A stretch of 64,000 nucleotides of DNA from Anthostomella pinea (taxonomy: Eukaryota; Ascomycota; Sordariomycetes; Xylariales; Xylariaceae): NCBI GenBank assembly GCA_963556695.1, contig CAUWAG010000006.1, positions 2,232,001-2,296,000 of the forward strand. Direction: 5' to 3'. The position numbers were made by a program, and so were the translations under genes. Below are positions 43,351 through 56,431 of the stretch, one piece after another. The notes below the pieces were generated by a model that was not told the DNA's origin, did not search any database, and was given only the letters and a program-made list of their open reading frames with translations. How positions within the stretch are numbered: position 1 is the stretch's first letter; every line of letters begins with the position of its first letter.

Positions 43351-46300
43351 GGTGTTTGCTTCGCTCGTGATGGTGATATCTGTTGACTCGATCGCAATGG
43401 CTGGCTCTATGTGGACAGGAGTATGTATATAGACCGGGTATATAGGTAGTCCCGATAGCGAGATAGCCCAGGAGCTCAGATAGAGGGATGAGACTTGCGT
43501 GGAGGAAGAGGGCGCCTAGGCGAGGTGGTATTCTGGAGAGGGTGACACGCTGGGCGAGAGCGAGCAAGGCGACAGGACGGGACGAGAGGAGGGAGGGGGG
43601 GGTGGTGAGGAGGAGGGGTTTCTCTGACCCGGGGCGCTGCTTGGTCGTGTCTTGGCGTGATCCAGACTGACACACAAGGCAAGCAGCACAACGGCAACGG
43701 TCTCAGCTGGCCAAGTTTGCGCAATCCTAGACGACGTCGTCGTCGGTTTCGCTTCGTGTGCCCTCGCTTCTCGGTCCAGGTTCAGGTCCGGAATTGCAGA
43801 AAGTGTGGAGGGGACGGAATGGGAGCGAGTGCCCACTGCCAAGTGGGAGATACCGGTAGATGGGGTGGATATCCTCAATAATTGGGGCCCTTTCTCGGGG
43901 GAGGGCCCCTGATCGACCCAGGGGCTGACTAACGGAAAGCCTAACCGAATGCTGCCAGCTGCAGGGCTCATCGGATTCTGGAGAGGTGGTGACAGCTTGC
44001 CCAATGCCAGGGAGAGAGTACTAATGATAACGACAGCAGTCATGTGCTCCTATAATGGCTAATAGGAGGTGGTTATACACAGTCCCCAGTCCCCAGCCCC
44101 CAGTCCCCCGGACGGCAGACGGCGCCAAACAGACAGGAGGGAGTCAGAAACGAATGAGCATCCCTACCCCCAATGCGTGTTTGCGTCCAAGTCGAAAGGG
44201 ATGAGCGTCTACGGCATGGCAGTTCGTTCATCAAGCTGCTTCAACGACAGCGCCTTGAATAGGACGTCTACAGAGCGTCAAACACTTGATCGATAGCTGT
44301 CCCCCGTCCCACACCTGTAAGGGTCGCACCAAAAGCAGTCAGAATGTAACGCTGGGTCTAAGGTGTGGGGGCTGATAATGATGTTCTGGGAGTTCCATGT
44401 CTGTCAATTGAAATAAAAGTTTCTACTCTGCCTCGGCGGGTGGGCAGGCAGGTGAGGTGGCAGGTGGCAGGCCGGCTGGCAACGCAACTTGGCCAGACGT
44501 CGAAACGGGCGGGAGGGAAACCGGGATGCCCGCTTCGAACCCCCCTTTGAATCCTTTGCATCATCTATAATCCGTCCTATAATCTGCCCCTGTCCTCGAC
44601 GATTCAACTGCTCGTCCCGTCTTGCCATCAGTTGTCCCTTGCAAATCGACCAGGCCAGACCGGCGCAACCCGGACAAACTGGACGAACCTGGGCAGAACC
44701 TGGAGTATTCAAGCTTCGGGCTACTGCACACTACGGCTAGACCCATCATCAGAGCTGTCAGAATGCTGAATCCTACTGCTGAGCAACCGTTGAAGAGGGG
44801 CAGAGGGTGTCGTCGCTCGTCGACTGCCTGTTCTGTACATCCAGATCGTCTCACCCACGGCACCTGCAAGTGTAGATCGCTCGCTCGCTGGCCAACCTGA
44901 TAGAGTCTCAGCTGCCCCATCCCCGATGCCGTCGAACTAGGCACCGATGACCGATAACCAAGTTTCCACTTTCCCAAGCCGTCACACGGGCTTTACACAA
45001 GTGCCACAGTATACAGAGTACAGATTTGGTAGGTGTGGCACGAAGCGTGTCTGCCTGGCTGTCTTGTCCAGTCTTCGTGGGAACACATCGGACTTAGGCT
45101 TATTCCCTAGACCTGTCCGCTGTCTAGAGTTGAAACCAGAGGCCACCGAGGCCACCGAGGCCACCGAGCATCCATCACCGGTCACGGGTGCTCTGCGGCG
45201 CTTCTCCAGACTTCCAGAGCCAAGGTGCGTCTGGCGCCTCAAACATCTGCTGTTGAAGCCTGGCATCTAAAGAAAGCCTAGAGACACGACAGCCGAACTT
45301 CGACCTCCAATAGAACCCGTTCTGGCAGAAGTATTGCATGGCTCATCCATATCTGGCAGGCATCTATATACAGCGCCTTGCGCAACTATCCCTCTTCGGA
45401 ATAAAGGTTCAGGTGTGTGCGTGAGCGCGCGCGTGTGAGTAACTCCCTGTGGGCTGCATATCATTATCTCCAATGCCGGCTTCAGACGATTTTGAGAAAG
45501 GCAACGTCCCCCAAGTGGGCTGACAACCCAGGCCTCTGTGTTCTGTGTTCTCTGAGCCCTTATCCCTGGCCCCTGTCCTGTGTGACACCTCCTGTCACAG
45601 TGTGATCGTGGTGTGTGTGGTGGCCTCCAGTGTCCTACCCTTCTTCTGGCACCCGCCACGGTCTGCAGAGGTATAGGTCACGCATCAACATGCGGCTTGC
45701 GTGACATTCACGCAGAGGCCGTGTCGCATCGAGGCCACCTCAATACATGCAGCATTTATTGCAGATGTGGCTGGCATATTGACTGGGTGCAGCGGTTCGA
45801 CACACCGTCGAGAAGACCGATCCTTCCACTTGCCTGGGCAATGCTGTTGAACAATTCATACATCAGCTTGATTACGGGGACCCAACCGCCTGGCTTTGGT
45901 CATTGTGAGTGCACGCCTGTGGAACATCACGTGCACCTTTGAGCAACATGCGTACGTAGGCCAATAGGCTTAGGCTATAGGTATGTATATTCTATGCGTC
46001 TATCTGACCTTGCAACCTAATAGCCCCCTACGCTTGTCATTTGTATGTACGCTGTGCCGTACAGCGATGAGGACGTAGGCACTTCGAAAGTCTGGCGTAC
46101 GCCAGGATCGTGTGGTCAGATACTTCACCTACATATATAAGTAGACTATCATAGGTAGTCACTTGAGTGGGTGTCTCTCTCTCTCTCGTATGGTTCACTG
46201 CTACTTGGTACGGGGATAGAACAACAGGCCACTGGTACTCTTGTATAAGCCGTTCCAGTCGGCACGTCTTCATCAGTTCAACACAAGTACTCACTGCTCA

Positions 46301-48549
46301 TAGACCAATGATTCCAAGGTGGCAAATATTCTAGTGCAGATGGCTGCAGCCTTAGCTTACGGTTGACTGATGGAGGAGTAATTAGGTAGAGACGCCGGCT
46401 GACAGTGGTCTGTAGGGCTCCAACACTCCCGGCACGGGGCTACTTTGACCGAGGAAGACCGGGACATAATTCATTGCTGCCCCGAAATTCTCGGCACGGC
46501 AGAACAGCTGAGTCACCCCGCCGATGGCCAGAGTGACGGTGCTGACTGCTTTCAAGACAGACGAGGCTGTTGGGGCTCACGATGTTCTAGCATCAGTCGA
46601 ACCCTCATTTTGAATGCCATGGCCTTCAGCAGTCCAAGTATCTACCCATAGTATACCCAATTACTGCTGACCCAATGGTGAAATTTCTCTCAGGCCTAGA
46701 TACGGTAGGAGCAGGGGGCCCGCTGCAATGGATGCCTCGACAACACATCTGCCTGACTACTGCTTCACCAACAACCATCTCTCGGCATCAGAAACAAACA
46801 GGCAGCCCTCCAGAACACCTTTTGCCTTCTTCTTCCACAACCTCGTTGGGGCAACTTGTTAATGATCTTGCAAACGCGGCCTGGTGTGAACTGGAGCTCG
46901 TGTTTCGATAAATGAGATTATGCCTGACGAAAGGGATGCCAGCAAGTCACCCTTCAACAGATCAAACCCTCAACCGAGCCTTTCTTCTTTTTCACTCTAC
47001 TTCCTCTTCATCTTCTCCTCGCATCCTACTCCGACTCGCTTGAACTGCTCCATTTCCACCCACATCCTGCCTGGATTTTCAACTTGCACCATTCTCATCT
47101 CAGCCTTGGTCATCCCTCTCGAGTCTCCCTTCATCTTCTACCTCTTCATCTCTCGTTACCTATGGCTTTCACTGAGACATCTGGATCTCGAGCAGCTCTC
47201 GACCTGCATGGAGATCTCTAGCTTTGCATAGCAGGAGAATTTGATCAAGTCCAAGTAAGCTACGGCTTTTCGACCCGACTCTGCCACCTAAAACGCCCCG
47301 AACAACCCCTACCGGCTGGCCAGAACTCACCCGGAATTAAAAAAGAAGCCAGAATAAATTTGACGGAGCCTAATTGCTCTCAAACGCGTGCAGGAGAGAG
47401 GGCAGCCAGCCCTACTCTCGACTTTGACCACTACTGATACTAGAACATTCTCAACAGAACCTGCATGGTCTCCGCAACAACAACAGAGGGTACCTAGCCC
47501 TATTGTCTCTCTCTACCACTAATATTAACTGACCAACCAGCACATTCGTACCTTGCAGCATGTTCCTGGCTCAAGAGGTAATCTGGGCATAGTCATCGCC
47601 TACATCCCCAACCACACAGGTGTGATTCCCTTCCACAGGAAAACACAACCCCGAGGCCTATGATGATTATAGCATCCAGCCATCATTGGCAACCTGGTAT
47701 CACCCATATACAAGCACTCAGAACACTATCCCTAACATCTGGCAGGCACTCCCAACGGCGTCCACCTGCTTTACTGCCGGTCACCAGCTTCCGGTCCACT
47801 GTAGGCTCCAGGCTCCTGATTCGCGACGCGAGTTCTCGCCTCAGGCGACAACGATATGGTACGTTTTCTTCTTCACCCCAGCTCCAGCCAGCCACCCCAA
47901 TTCCTTGAGCCGCCCACAGCGATACTAGCGCCAGGCAGAACCTTTGAAATCCCATACCTCTTTTTTTCTTTTTTGCCCATGCCCACATCCACTGTTTGCC
48001 ACTCCACTGTCGCACGCCTCCCTGCTGCGCCTACTAAGGGAAGCACAAAGAGCGAACGGCTGTACCTGGAATAAGGCGACTTAGGTGTGCAGCACATCTG
48101 TCCAACAATGAGAACAGGTATGGCAGTCCCACAGGTATCTTCACTCTACGGTCGCAATCCTGACTCGAGCCAGGATGACCTGGCAGATTGCAATGTACAT
48201 GTGCTAACAGTTTCAAAGCATCTGACGTCCTTGAGGTCGACCTGCTGGCGAGTCGCACGGACCTTGGCGTCGGGAGATCCTATACCACGGGATAGTCCAT
48301 CGATGTCCGGTCGCACCTGCACCCCTCTGTCGCGCTCGGACTACTGCATCGCAATATAGTCTGTCGCACGAGTAAGTTGAAGCCTTTGCGATGCTTGTGA
48401 CTACCATCACAGCTGCCGAGACACTGTCCCATCATGGAGTGAGTAGATTTCAAGCTCAAGGCCAAAGAGCAAAGAGTAGGTAGAAAGCCCAGGCTCAGAA
48501 GAAGCATGGCACCGGACTTCCGGACACGGCTGACAGAAAGCAGTGAACC
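43351..48549. other. Long intergenic stretch, no supported gene
   Basis: The first 1-2 kb are the promoter of the bZIP gene, C/T- and G-rich with several short CCCCAGTCCCC phrases near 44085. Beyond that, open frames occur (plus 46920-47231, for example) but without recognisable motifs. A CT run lies at about 46173-46188 and a 9-bp triplet repeat at 45140-45168. I see no RNA gene. Confidence 0.45.
45140..45168. repeat. 9-bp tandem repeat, three copies
   Basis: GAGGCCACC occurs three times in a row and would read as Glu-Ala-Thr in one frame. Confidence 0.85.
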
Positions 48550-48556
48550 TTCGTAG

Positions 48557-48705
48557 CCGACAAACCCCTATCACTGCTGCCGGCAAGCCTTCTGCCTGCT
48601 GACACGCCCCTATTCTTGCACGGGAGCATCCTATCGTCGCGAAGCCCCTATTCCAGCCTCAAAGCCCCCTTCCTCGCTGCGAAACCCCTATCTTCTGCTA
48701 CAAGG
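48557..48705. repeat. Irregular CCCCTAT repeat, about five units
   Basis: The phrases AAACCCCTATC, ACGCCCCTATT, AAGCCCCTATT, AAGCCCCCTTC and AAACCCCTATC recur roughly every 20-45 bp, often preceded by CTGC or GCG. The core looks like a telomere hexamer but is not one. Confidence 0.5.
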
Positions 48706-51700
48706 CGCAGATCTTCGACCTCAGACAGAAAAGCGATCGAGGTCTCTTGAACTTCCCTTGAAAGTTGCAGGATTCATGGCGAACATGGCCATTCCTCGTT
48801 AACGACCAGCGCTGACTGCCGTCGTGGTATGACGCCCTTGACTGCTGGGTCCGGCACATATGGATCTGATCAGAGAATCGCAAGAGCAGCTGCGTGATCT
48901 GCGACCTTGTGACTCCCTGTCAACTTGGCTATCAACCCTCACTTGAGAGACAACGATGGCGCTACCATCGGAGTTGGAATGGTGTGCGATTTCGGGTCCG
49001 CTGGGCTCGCAACTGCTCACGCCATGCGAGTACTGCCGTCACTGTAGTTTGAGCTTTGACAGCAGAAGATGTTGGACAAAGCGCACACTGCAAGGGACGT
49101 TGTCAGTATCCGAAGGGATATGATGTCAGCGACCGGCATGTCATTGTCCACAGTGGCCAGCACAACGTTCCACAACCTTGGAAGGTGTTCGTGTTGGGCT
49201 GTGCTTCGGCTGTAGGGGGCGGGACGGTTTCAGCGGAACTCGTGGATGTTTCAATCACAACTTCTCTGGCGGCAACATGGGCGGCAACATTGGGTTCTGC
49301 TTCTTCAGCTCAGTCTCCATCATTTTTGGCTAAGTCTTAGGCGAGATGCCTCCTTCACCAACAGCGTGGCCTTGGTGGCGGCTTCATCAACAAGGTTGTC
49401 GCCGTGGAGGACCCATTGCTCAGACATGTCGAACTTCGGGATGCCGGCGGTAAGTTGTCACATGCGATTCAATTTGGTATCATCAGCTAACCAGTTGAGC
49501 AGTTGGTCGCGAAGACATTCAGACTGGTGCAGTGGACAGTGCTGCCCTAGAACTGGGGTCATGTTGTTGGTCAACCAGGGGTAGGGGCAGACGCGTCAGC
49601 AGGTCTCGATCACCTCTGTACTCAGCGTGGAAATGCCCCGGCTACCCAACCGAATCAACTGGTTCTCAAATACATGAGGCCCTCGCGACACCAATTTCGC
49701 CAGACGGTCTCTGATGGCAAGATCGGCATTCGAACCAAACACAAGAAAGAGCTGTATGGGACGCTATGCTACCCAGCGAGCTGAAGTCAGCGGCGACGCT
49801 CCAAATGTAAGTATCAGCCCCCTTGCTGCGCATCAATCTGCCGAGAGGTGGGCCTAATGCAGTCGTCAGGTTCTTTACGTGATGCCTTCATGTCGTCGCC
49901 CTGGGCAGCGGCGACCTCGTCGCGCAGCCCGGCAGCACACGCGAGGCCATGTGCTTCGGCTGGCCCTACTCGGAGCACAGCAACATCTGCGAGCTGGCGC
50001 TCTTCTTCATGGCGCTGCGCGTCGGAGCGCCTCCTGCCTACCGTTCATGTCGCGAATGAGTTTCGAACACATGCGGTTTTGTACGAGGTCGCACAAAGCA
50101 GCCGCTTCTTCAGCTTCACTACAACCAGCTTCGTGGTTTTATCTGGCAGAGACTAATCTTGTCTCACTCGACTCGACATACCAACACTATCGCCTCTACG
50201 CGACTTCGTTGACCTGCAACTTCGGCAGGGACACTGCTTGTGCTTTTCGCAATGGCAAAGTTGCTCCAGCTGGAGGTGGTGACATGAGTAACACATGCTG
50301 ATGGTGCCATGAGCGACACATGCCGGGGACGACGGGTCGGTCCCAAATATCAAGCCGACAAGCAGAACCTCAGCCAGCATGGTATCGACATCGTGGCTGA
50401 CGGCGTCGAAACTGCTTGCTTGCTTGACACCTGTACCACGTACAAGTCTCAGTGGTTGTTGGACAAGCCTCCTGGGCCTATCTACGAAAACACTCCTGAG
50501 CTCCTCCAGCCCATGCTAAAGGCCCAAGTTTGTCGATATGGACGTCGGACTGGTTTGCCTCCAAGCTTCACATCAGCAATATTCAACTGTCTTCCGGCAG
50601 CAATGCAGACGTGCAGCTGTAAGTTACCCAAAGTCTACTGCTTACGCACAACAGCTAACCGTCCAGCACACTACGTTCGTCGTGTCTCTCCGTGAGACAC
50701 TTGGCTCCGCCTCCGGCAGAGCCCGAATTGATGAAGATATTGATGCCATCTCTCAATCTATTGGGTTGGAAATCATGGAGTCTTCCCCGGGACGTGACCT
50801 CCGACTCGGATGTAAGTTGTATCCGTCCATCCACCCCCATTCAGTCGATACTGACTTTAGTTTATAGGGCCCGCCGATGCTACTGTCCGGTCTGTTCCTG
50901 CTCTGTTTGGGCGTAATCTGCGCCTCTTGCCGGTGGCTATAGAGTCACCCACGAGAAAGAACAGGAGTTGGTCACCCGTCTTAGAACCTTCCGATTCTGG
51001 GGTGACGGTGGTCAAGTTTCCGGCACCGAGGCAGTGCTGAGGTCGAGGAATCCTACGAGCCGGATGAGCTCGGCCATGCTTTGGCGTTCTGCTGACATAG
51101 ATGGTATTGTTGCATGGCCTGACACAACCCGTTGGACGGGTGATATTACCGATCGGGGCTGCGCTGGCTGCCTGTGACTCGCAGCTCTGAACTATCAGCA
51201 AGCGACCGACACACGCGGTCTCTGGGCTCACGGACAACTACAGTCTCGGGGCCATCAGCGTACCGGTATCGTCCCAGCGCAGATTACGTGATCCTTGTCA
51301 CAAAATGTCATGATAGTGTGCACTTGGAGGATGGCTCAAGCAACCACGCGACTCGCGGCCTCTCGACTAAGTGGCAGGCTGCCGTGTTCAGAGAACGACC
51401 ACCTTCATCTTCAACTCCGAGAACTCAGACTTTGAGTTCTGCAGAACGAGAAGCACCCAGGAAAGCTAGACCATGGGTCCACATCTTCGTTACACCGACC
51501 TGGAAGTGGTCTGTGACCAACCACCTTGCTAGACTTGGAAAGCATCCAAAGTAGTATCAAGTTCATGCTCTGGTTGCAGAGCCAGCGATCGGTGTTGACA
51601 ATTCTGAAGGGAAGACACGCGACTGGCATTCGCACAATATCAACAGGCCGATGTCTCCAACATCGAGGAGATGGCTCGACCACTGTCAGACAGTTCGGCG

Positions 51701-53949
51701 AGATCAAGGGCCTATAGGCCATCAGCAAAAGTGTTCGCTTGCTACAGTGGCGATGCTGAGCTTTGCGACAGATGTCCCGCCTTGGTCAACTCCGGACAAG
51801 GAAACGTCAAACATGGGATGAAAATCTCAGCTACCTACGAGCTTTCTTCCCTTGTCTGGGGCTGCTCGGACATCAATTTCCTAGCCTCCTTTCAGCTGGC
51901 TCGCCACGGGGCCTCGGGAAGTGCTGGATCCATCATGATACAGAAGGGAGTGCTGTTCGCAAACCCAACTTTGTTTCAGGGTTCGATACGGCTCGCCAAT
52001 ACAGCGAACGACTTGGGTACCTGGTCTGGGGGCTTAGCACTGGCACTTCGCAGACAACCCAAGCCGATCGGCTGGCCAAGACTGCTGCAGTCGGAGGAGT
52101 CGTGAGCCGGTTGAGGGAGATGCTCCGGCCGACGCCGGACCCCAAGGCGCACCGGGAGTTGCGGTTGCTGGACTTGCAATGGCGCAATGCTGTCCAGTTC
52201 GGTGCTATTGCCAGGCGTTAGCGACACCCACCACCACTCATCACAAGCCTCGGCGCCGCTACAACGGCTTCAATACACACCCGGCTTTGAACCACCGATG
52301 AGCGCGCTCAGTGGTGGCCAAATGGTCAGGACTGTCAGGCCTCTATGACACCTACATGGAGATGATTCACCCACGGTGGACCAAGGCAAAGAAGCTTCGC
52401 CGAATCAACATCTTGACCACGGCATGGGCCGATATGCCCATAAATCACCGGCCAGGGAATGATCCCGATAGCAAAGGCGCACCCAGCTGCTTTTAGCATG
52501 GCTGATGTAGCACACAGGCTGCCATCATCTGTAAGGGCGACATCATCGATGACGGTGCCACCTTCCGATGCGCCGTTTTACTCATTGCATTGAATTTGAC
52601 CAAGCCACACAATGGCAGTCAATTATACGCCGATAGAGAGAACGGAGGCCTTTGCGGAACATCGATGAAGAACGATGTTCAAGCCTCCCTCTAGCGGCTC
52701 AGGCTGGCAGGACACGATCACCACGTCGCGGTCCTCAAATTGCGGCTGGAGCTTCAGAGCAGTCGATTTTCGATATGAGATTCAGCTACGTTGGCCACGA
52801 TGTACAGCGCGAGATCAGAGCACCCGTCGAGAAGGCAATTACCGGACTAGATCTAGAGTCACCTGGCCTTCTACGAAGATGTCCGGCCACCGTATTTCGG
52901 AACGATGACGACTCCTATGTTGCTGAAACAACTTCGATACCTCTCCCGTAACCCCAAGGGCAAAGTCCTACCACTGACCTACGACTATGATTCACAGGCA
53001 GAATGGGTCGACGATGATGGAGAAGATGGGCTCGGGTTTTCAGGGGCGCGGGCTCCCAAACCGACGCCGGAGCCCAAGGTGCACCGTGAGTGGCGGGTGC
53101 TGGGTCAATATTGCATCGAGCAAAGGCGAACAATGAGTGAGTGAAAACCTGCTTGGACAAGAGCCTCCACCGTACCGCGCAGAACAACATGATGCGGCGC
53201 AAGGTACGCAAAATGCTTGATCATGTAGCCTTGAAGGTATGGGCTAATGGGACTTTAGGGTTATGTTCGAGGACAGTTCTGTCAGCGCCGATCGACGACT
53301 GACAAGCTTTGTCCAGAGCACTACCACCAAGAACGGGCTGCTTGTGGGTTATATAAGCAGAATGAAAAGTCGTACGATGACGCGGCTTTCGCTGCTTTCG
53401 CTGCTTTCGCTGCTTCTGGGTGGCAGAACGACAGAGCCATCCAGAAAGCTCACTTCCACCTCACGGTTAACGATCAAAGCGCGTATAATCCATACCAAAT
53501 GGTTCTTCCCCGATGAGCACTGCCCAAGGGCCATTATGTCGGAATGGCCGGCGAATGTGCATTGAACAATGTGAGCCATTCACTCGCTGGAGTAGGCCAC
53601 AGTCGATCGTCTTCCGGCTGCCAAGATGGGGTTGCTCACCTGGGATGCTGGTCTTCTACAGGAGATCCCAATGAATCGGATGTATTCCTAAGCTCAGATG
53701 CTGCCTTCGGCCGATCCTTGGACCCCGTCCGGCAACGCCAAGGCCATTGATTGCCTACAGTTAGTCCGCAAGGACTGCCAGTCGATAGACAACTACGGCA
53801 AGAGATCCCTACAGGCCGTCGCAGAGCACCACGGGGGTTTACTGAAGCACACATCCATCGAAGACATCATGACGAAGTTCGGTAATTGCGTCGATGCAGC
53901 GACTGTCCAGAACCTCGTGGAGCAGCTCGGCGCTTTACACGCTGCCCAG

Positions 53950-54021
53950 TATACTGGGTCTGGTATCTGTACGCCAGATCCAGTATATGGGGTCTGGTGT
54001 ACAGACGCCAGATCCAGTATA
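53950..54021. repeat. Two tandem hairpins, 34-bp period
   Basis: Unit 1 is TATACTGGGTCTGG, a 10-nt loop, then CCAGATCCAGTATA (53950-53987). Unit 2 is TATATGGGGTCTGG, a 10-nt loop, then the same 14-nt right arm (53984-54021). The arms pair over 14 bp with one mismatch or wobble in unit 1 and a few in unit 2. The units overlap by TATA. The loops differ (TATCTGTACG and TGTACAGACG). Confidence 0.88.
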
Positions 54022-54110
54022 CGGCGCCTCCCCTCCCGATATACCATCCTGCGAGCCTATACGCCTCGCAGACCAAAGTGGTGACCGACCTAGTGAAGAA
54101 GCTGGACACA

Positions 54111-54376
54111 TGGTAGAGGTCATGAAATCACTCTCCATGTCAGTCCAGCAAGAGAACAGTCGACGCCTCTTCCCCAAGTTTTCTAAAGCAGTCTTGGGCA
54201 AAGTGACTGGTACAATAAGACTCCTTGTAAAGAACCTCGCTCCAGAGTACTATGAAGAATGCGTCAAGATCGTCCAGCAACTTCCCAATGACGAGAAAGT
54301 GCACACGGACCCAGATGACTTCGTGAGTCTCTTTGCACTGCGTCTCCTTCCAACGGACAAGCTGGTGGCGACATGA
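54111..54376 (+). pseudogene. Coding-like fragment, helical
   Basis: An open stretch of 88 codons follows the tandem hairpins and ends at TGA (54374-54376). It reads as an amphipathic helical segment (SRRLFPKFSKAVLGKVTG, PEYYEECVKIVQQLP) with no known signature. The preceding piece at about 53740-53945 is in a neighbouring frame and of similar character (SLQAVAEHHGGLLKH). Together they may be one disrupted gene of the local family. The end motif LLPTDKL recurs near 58545. Confidence 0.35.
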
Positions 54377-54496
54377 GTAATCGTACACCGGCGATTCTGC
54401 CCGCCAGACGCGGTGGTAAGATTCATCCTACCTCATCCACCTCACTATGCATGCAGTATTTAGTACCTAACATAGCTACAGGATGGGAGAGCTTGC

Positions 54497-55230
54497 TGGA
54501 TGGATGGATGAGGGGTTCATACGAACCGTTTTCACTTCGACGATGAACGAAAATGTGCAGGTCAAGATCATTCGAGAAGTTCGACCCGGGACGCGATATC
54601 GTTGCTGTAAGTTGACAATCCCGTCCATCTCTTTCCGCTTGTTCACCACTGATACAGAAGTAGCACTACCGCAACAATTCCCGCTGGGGAATCATCACCC
54701 ATGTGCGTCCCGACGGGGACGTTAAACATACGTTCCATAGCAGACATATCTACATGATGGGATAGTTTGCTGGATGGATCACTCAACCGATTCTATCGGC
54801 AGAGTTGACAACGAAGGACTAGCCAGGTTGGTAGACACCTGCAGGCTTTTGAGGGAAGAGGAAGAGCCGAAGGCTAGCCAGCACCGGCGAAAACGAAAGC
54901 AAGATAGGGACGAGGACGGACATAAGCTGGATACGTGAGGCGAGCTGGGATAATCTTGACTTGGACGTTGGCTTCATCCGAACCGTTTTCAATTCCACGA
55001 TGAACGAAAACGTGCAAGTCAAGATCGATGGTTCGGATGAAGCCAACGTCCAAGTCAAGCATTCGAGACCGTCATTCTGGGCAGGAAGTTTCGCGGTAAG
55101 TTGACAATCCCGCCCCATCTCTTTATGTCTGTTCACCACTGATGAAAAGTAGCACTACCGCAACAACCCCCACTGGGGAGTCATCGCGTACGGCCGTCCC
55201 GGCGGGGACGTTAAACATACGTTTCATAGT
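54497..55230. repeat. Direct duplication of about 240-270 bp
   Basis: 54497-54740 and about 54960-55230 share, in order, GAACCGTTTTCA, GATGAACGAAAAYGTGCA, GTAAGTTGACAATCCC, TGTTCACCACTGAT, GTAGCACTACCGCAACAA and the GGGGACGTTAAACATACGT hairpin motif. The offset is about 460-475 bp. Copy 2 is interrupted by the right arm of the 30-bp inverted repeat. A further partial copy of the left edge (GATGGGATAGTTTGCTGGATGG) lies at 54757. Confidence 0.78.
54955..55059. repeat. Perfect 30-bp inverted repeat with 45-nt loop
   Basis: 54955-54984 (CTTGACTTGGACG...CATCCGAACC) is the exact reverse complement of 55030-55059. The loop contains ATGAACGAAAACGTGCAAG. The left arm overlaps a segment that in the neighbouring duplicate is diverged, so the right arm looks like a recent inverted copy of it. 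Confidence 0.93.
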
Positions 55231-56038
55231 AATATTATTGCAATTACCCCCATCATGACTTATCGCGTACGAAGTCCCGACGGGGACGTTAAATATACGT
55301 ACCAAGTGCTTCCGTGAGGATATAACTTCGTGCTCGAGTGCGCCATCAAGGGATATACGAGCGAGGAGCAGAGGATGCCGGCGCAAGTAACGGCAAGGCT
55401 GGGAGTACCATCTCAAACCCGCTGCAGACCATATGCAGGCTCTTGAGCGAACATGGGGGTTTCGTCGCGACTGTCCCGCTTGAGACGGAGAGAGTCGAAA
55501 AGCTAGTGATCAACGTCGTGGACGACGGTCCGCCATCTTTGGAACCCCTGAAGTCTTCAAGGAGAGGCACCGGCGGGCTGATCCGACAGAGTCGGCCCAC
55601 GGATACACATTGGATAGCTGGGCCGTGTTCGCCCACCTCAGCCAGGTGGACAATGATGCTGGACCGGCGGGGCTAGTACCGAGGCGGTTGGTAATGGTAC
55701 CATGGACAAGGAGCTGCTCGCACCGGCGACGGCCGTGGATGTTACCTGCGACATCAAGAAGATCAACAAGCCTACCATCGATGCCGCTCGGCAGTGCGTC
55801 AAGAGAGGGTGGACGGCAAACCTGCTTGGTATAGAATGAAATGGTTCTTGATCAAGCGGCATTGGATAATATCAAAAGAAAACCCAAGAAACCGCCTGTC
55901 GTGCTGATCATCAGGGAATGAACACCAGACTGTTCGAAGAGACGTATCCACGGCTGGCCAGCACGAGCAAGTCTACTCATTGCGCCACCTTCGTGTGCCC
56001 GTCTTTATCATGAATCACAGATCTTAAGAGTAAATCGC

Positions 56039-56431
56039 ATGCAACCCATCCGTTCCACTGCCAATGAGTCTCCGGGCACAGTCGTTGAAGAGGCTCAGGA
56101 CACCAAACACAGAGCCCAGCGAGCTTACTGTCAGATGTTTGCGGTCTGCATGTACGCTGAAGACTTGCGATATGGCGGAGGCGACGACTTCCTCGCTGCC
56201 CTTCGGGATAAGACTTCTTTTCTGAACAGCATACGTCTAGCTTCGTATTGTTGCACGCTGGGCTATGTCGAAGGGTGTTGTTGTCTGCTCCACCAAGTTA
56301 ATGACGATGGTGATCGTGTATGGTGGAATGACCAGGCATTCTGGACGCACGAGTTCCTGCCCAGCTTGGCCGAGTGGGAGAACCTCCAGCTCGCGGCTGT
56401 GAATCGCTGGCTCATTAGCTGCCGTTCTTAA
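56039..56431 (+). CDS. Hypothetical open reading frame in the decayed region
   Basis: An ATG opens 130 codons to TAA. The peptide looks coding: Cys/Tyr/Trp-containing helices (CQMFAVCMYAEDLRYGGGDD, WWNDQAFWTHEFLPSLAEW), no signal peptide and no repeats. It contains the DKTSF motif that recurs at about 59145 and 60325 in degraded form. This is the best preserved piece of the local family and may be an exon of a still-functional gene or a fragment. No domain was recognised. Confidence 0.38.
   Translation: MQPIRSTANESPGTVVEEAQDTKHRAQRAYCQMFAVCMYAEDLRYGGGDDFLAALRDKTSFLNSIRLASYCCTLGYVEGCCCLLHQVNDDGDRVWWNDQAFWTHEFLPSLAEWENLQLAAVNRWLISCRS

Noticed and set aside
48557..48705. Telomere or subtelomere sequence from the CCCCTAT units
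   Set aside because: The units are irregular and 20-45 bp apart, not head-to-tail CCCTAA hexamers, and conserved core genes lie on both sides.
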